Positions 34,602 to 35,159 of a stretch of 35,159 nt of DNA are shown here, one piece after another. Both the position numbers and the translations under genes were made by a program. This stretch comes from Melioribacteraceae bacterium (GTDB lineage Bacteria > Bacteroidota > Ignavibacteria > Ignavibacteriales > Melioribacteraceae): NCBI GenBank assembly GCA_026983755.1, contig JALSTL010000173.1:1-35159 (forward strand), given 5' to 3'. The notes beneath the pieces were generated by a model, which was not told where the DNA came from, made no database searches, and worked only from the letters and a program-made list of their open reading frames with translations. Each line of letters begins with the position of its first letter. Positions within the stretch are counted from its first letter, which is position 1.

Positions 34602-34628
34602 TCCGGTTCGCATCTGTGCGCCAACGGA
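34602..34628. repeat. G+C-rich bulged hairpin in an AT-rich gap
   Basis: TCCG (34602-34605) pairs with CGGA (34625-34628), TT with AA, and CGCA (34609-34612) with TGCG (34617-34620) around the loop TCTG, with bulges of G (34606) and CC (34621-34622). About 60% G+C here contrasts with about 25% around it. It may be a mobile-repeat remnant or a structured RNA element. Confidence 0.45.
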
Positions 34629-34975
34629 GATTCCTTCATAAATAATTTTCTTATAAAAAAGCCTTGTGTTAGATTACTAACTAACATAAAAAGATTTGAT
34701 TGCATTAAGCTTGAGCAATTATTAGTGTTAAATTAAAATTCGTAACATACTTTGTATATTAACATTTTTTGAATTCTGACGTTTAATAATTGTAGGAATC
34801 ATAATTTGATAACTTAGCCGTAGTAAATTCCGCTTGTTAACTGTAATTTACAAACCATTGATGTTATACGACTTAATATTTATGATGTAAATAGGTCAAT
34901 CTTTTATTTTGGTATAATTGAATTTTTAGCAAATCACCTTTTCATTGTTTAATTTTACAATTAAATTTTGATGAT

Positions 34976-35159
34976 ATGGCTATGAAAACAAAATCGGGAT
35001 TTGTAACAATTGCCGGCAGACCGAATGTCGGCAAATCAACATTAATGAACAGATTGATAGGTGAAAATTTATCAATAATAACCGACAAGCCACAAACAAC
35101 GCGTAAACGTATTCTTGGAATTTTATCGGAAGAAAATTATCAGATAATTTTTTTAGATA
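34976..35159 (+). CDS. era: GTPase Era, N-terminal fragment
   Basis: Era is an essential GTPase that binds 16S rRNA and helps 30S subunit assembly. Only the first 61 codons are in the window and the gene runs off the right edge. The P-loop G-R-P-N-V-G-K-S-T lies at residues 14-22. It is followed by L-M-N-R-L-I-G and the Era-specific [16 protein letters not shown] switch region, which separates it from EngA and other GTPases. Two close ATG starts exist (34976 and 34982); neither has a strong Shine-Dalgarno and I use the first. The C-terminal KH domain would lie beyond the window. Confidence 0.92.
   Translation, partial: MAMKTKSGFVTIAGRPNVGKSTLMNRLIGENLSIITDKPQTTRKRILGILSEENYQIIFLD

Larger units (their letters stand above)
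34234..34975. other. 742-bp gene-poor gap before era
   Basis: No convincing gene lies here. The gap holds the terminator of the T9SS gene (34319-34366), a possible second hairpin whose outer arms are AACACA (34495-34500) and TGTGTT (34552-34557) followed by a T-run, and a G+C-rich structured patch (34602-34628). On the minus strand 34673-34449 is open for 74 codons and includes a 54-codon frame from an ATG at 34613, without a Shine-Dalgarno. It could be a gene relic or a small non-coding RNA locus; nothing supports either firmly. Confidence 0.6.

Noticed and set aside
34600..34628. GGTTCGCATC resembling a tRNA T-arm
   Set aside because: The loop does not match TTCRANNC and no acceptor, D or anticodon arms can be folded around it.
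1..35159. CRISPR arrays, transposases, phage genes, rRNA or tRNA genes
   Set aside because: I looked for regular direct repeats, recombinase or capsid-like proteins and tRNA-like folds and saw none.

Overview
The window is AT-rich (roughly 30% G+C by eye) chromosomal DNA from a Gram-negative bacterium. It most likely belongs to the Ignavibacteria/Chlorobi side of the FCB superphylum. The best lineage evidence is two exported proteins (1102-2910 and 32056-34233) that end in the FCB-type type IX secretion (T9SS) sorting domain with the N-Y-P-N-P-F-N-P signature. Lipoproteins, a PpiD/SurA-like foldase, Shine-Dalgarno sequences and some TTG starts fit this. The exact taxon is an inference. Most genes are core housekeeping genes. 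I see no phage, transposase, CRISPR array, rRNA or tRNA.

Layout. 1-881: the start of a GNAT acetyltransferase and a TauE/SafE permease (minus). 1102-2910: a GLUG-repeat T9SS cargo protein (plus) with a strong terminator. 3010-8718 (minus): a secreted GHL10-type glycoside hydrolase-like protein, aroB, aroK (overlapping aroB) and a large parvulin foldase with its own terminator. 9003-11330 (plus): a 70-residue membrane protein 3 bp ahead of a sodium:solute symporter that carries a soluble tail. 11409-14520 (minus): a ComEA-like protein, a bitopic protein of unknown role, a PilM-like protein, rsmD and coaD. 14618-17404 (minus): hrcA-grpE-dnaJ. 17648-21556 (plus): purM, a TatD nuclease fused to a radical SAM domain, and a PBP4-type peptidase. 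21593-30632 (minus): tex, glycerate kinase, an RsbRD_N-like protein, a small lipoprotein, serC, a DUF1015 protein and a TPR/TlpA-like lipoprotein. 30943-31335 (plus): a DUF2203 protein. 31382-31810 (minus): an OsmC-family protein. 32056-34233 (plus): a second T9SS cargo protein of unknown function. A 742-bp gene-poor gap follows, and the window ends in the first 61 codons of era.

How the genes work together. aroK and aroB act in the shikimate pathway; serC and glycerate kinase both touch 3-carbon phosphoglycerate/serine metabolism, and DUF1015 may too. hrcA, grpE and dnaJ form the heat-shock chaperone module, although no CIRCE operator is visible. The parvulin, the TlpA-like lipoprotein and the PBP4-type enzyme serve the cell envelope.

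The points most worth following up are the ComEA/bitopic/PilM-like cluster, the small-protein/symporter pair, the DUF1015-serC pairing with its ParB/SerK-like D-G-H-H-R motif, the TatD-radical SAM fusion, a 14-bp promoter-like motif repeated three times, a Crp/Fnr-spaced palindrome, and a G+C-rich structured patch in the gap before era.
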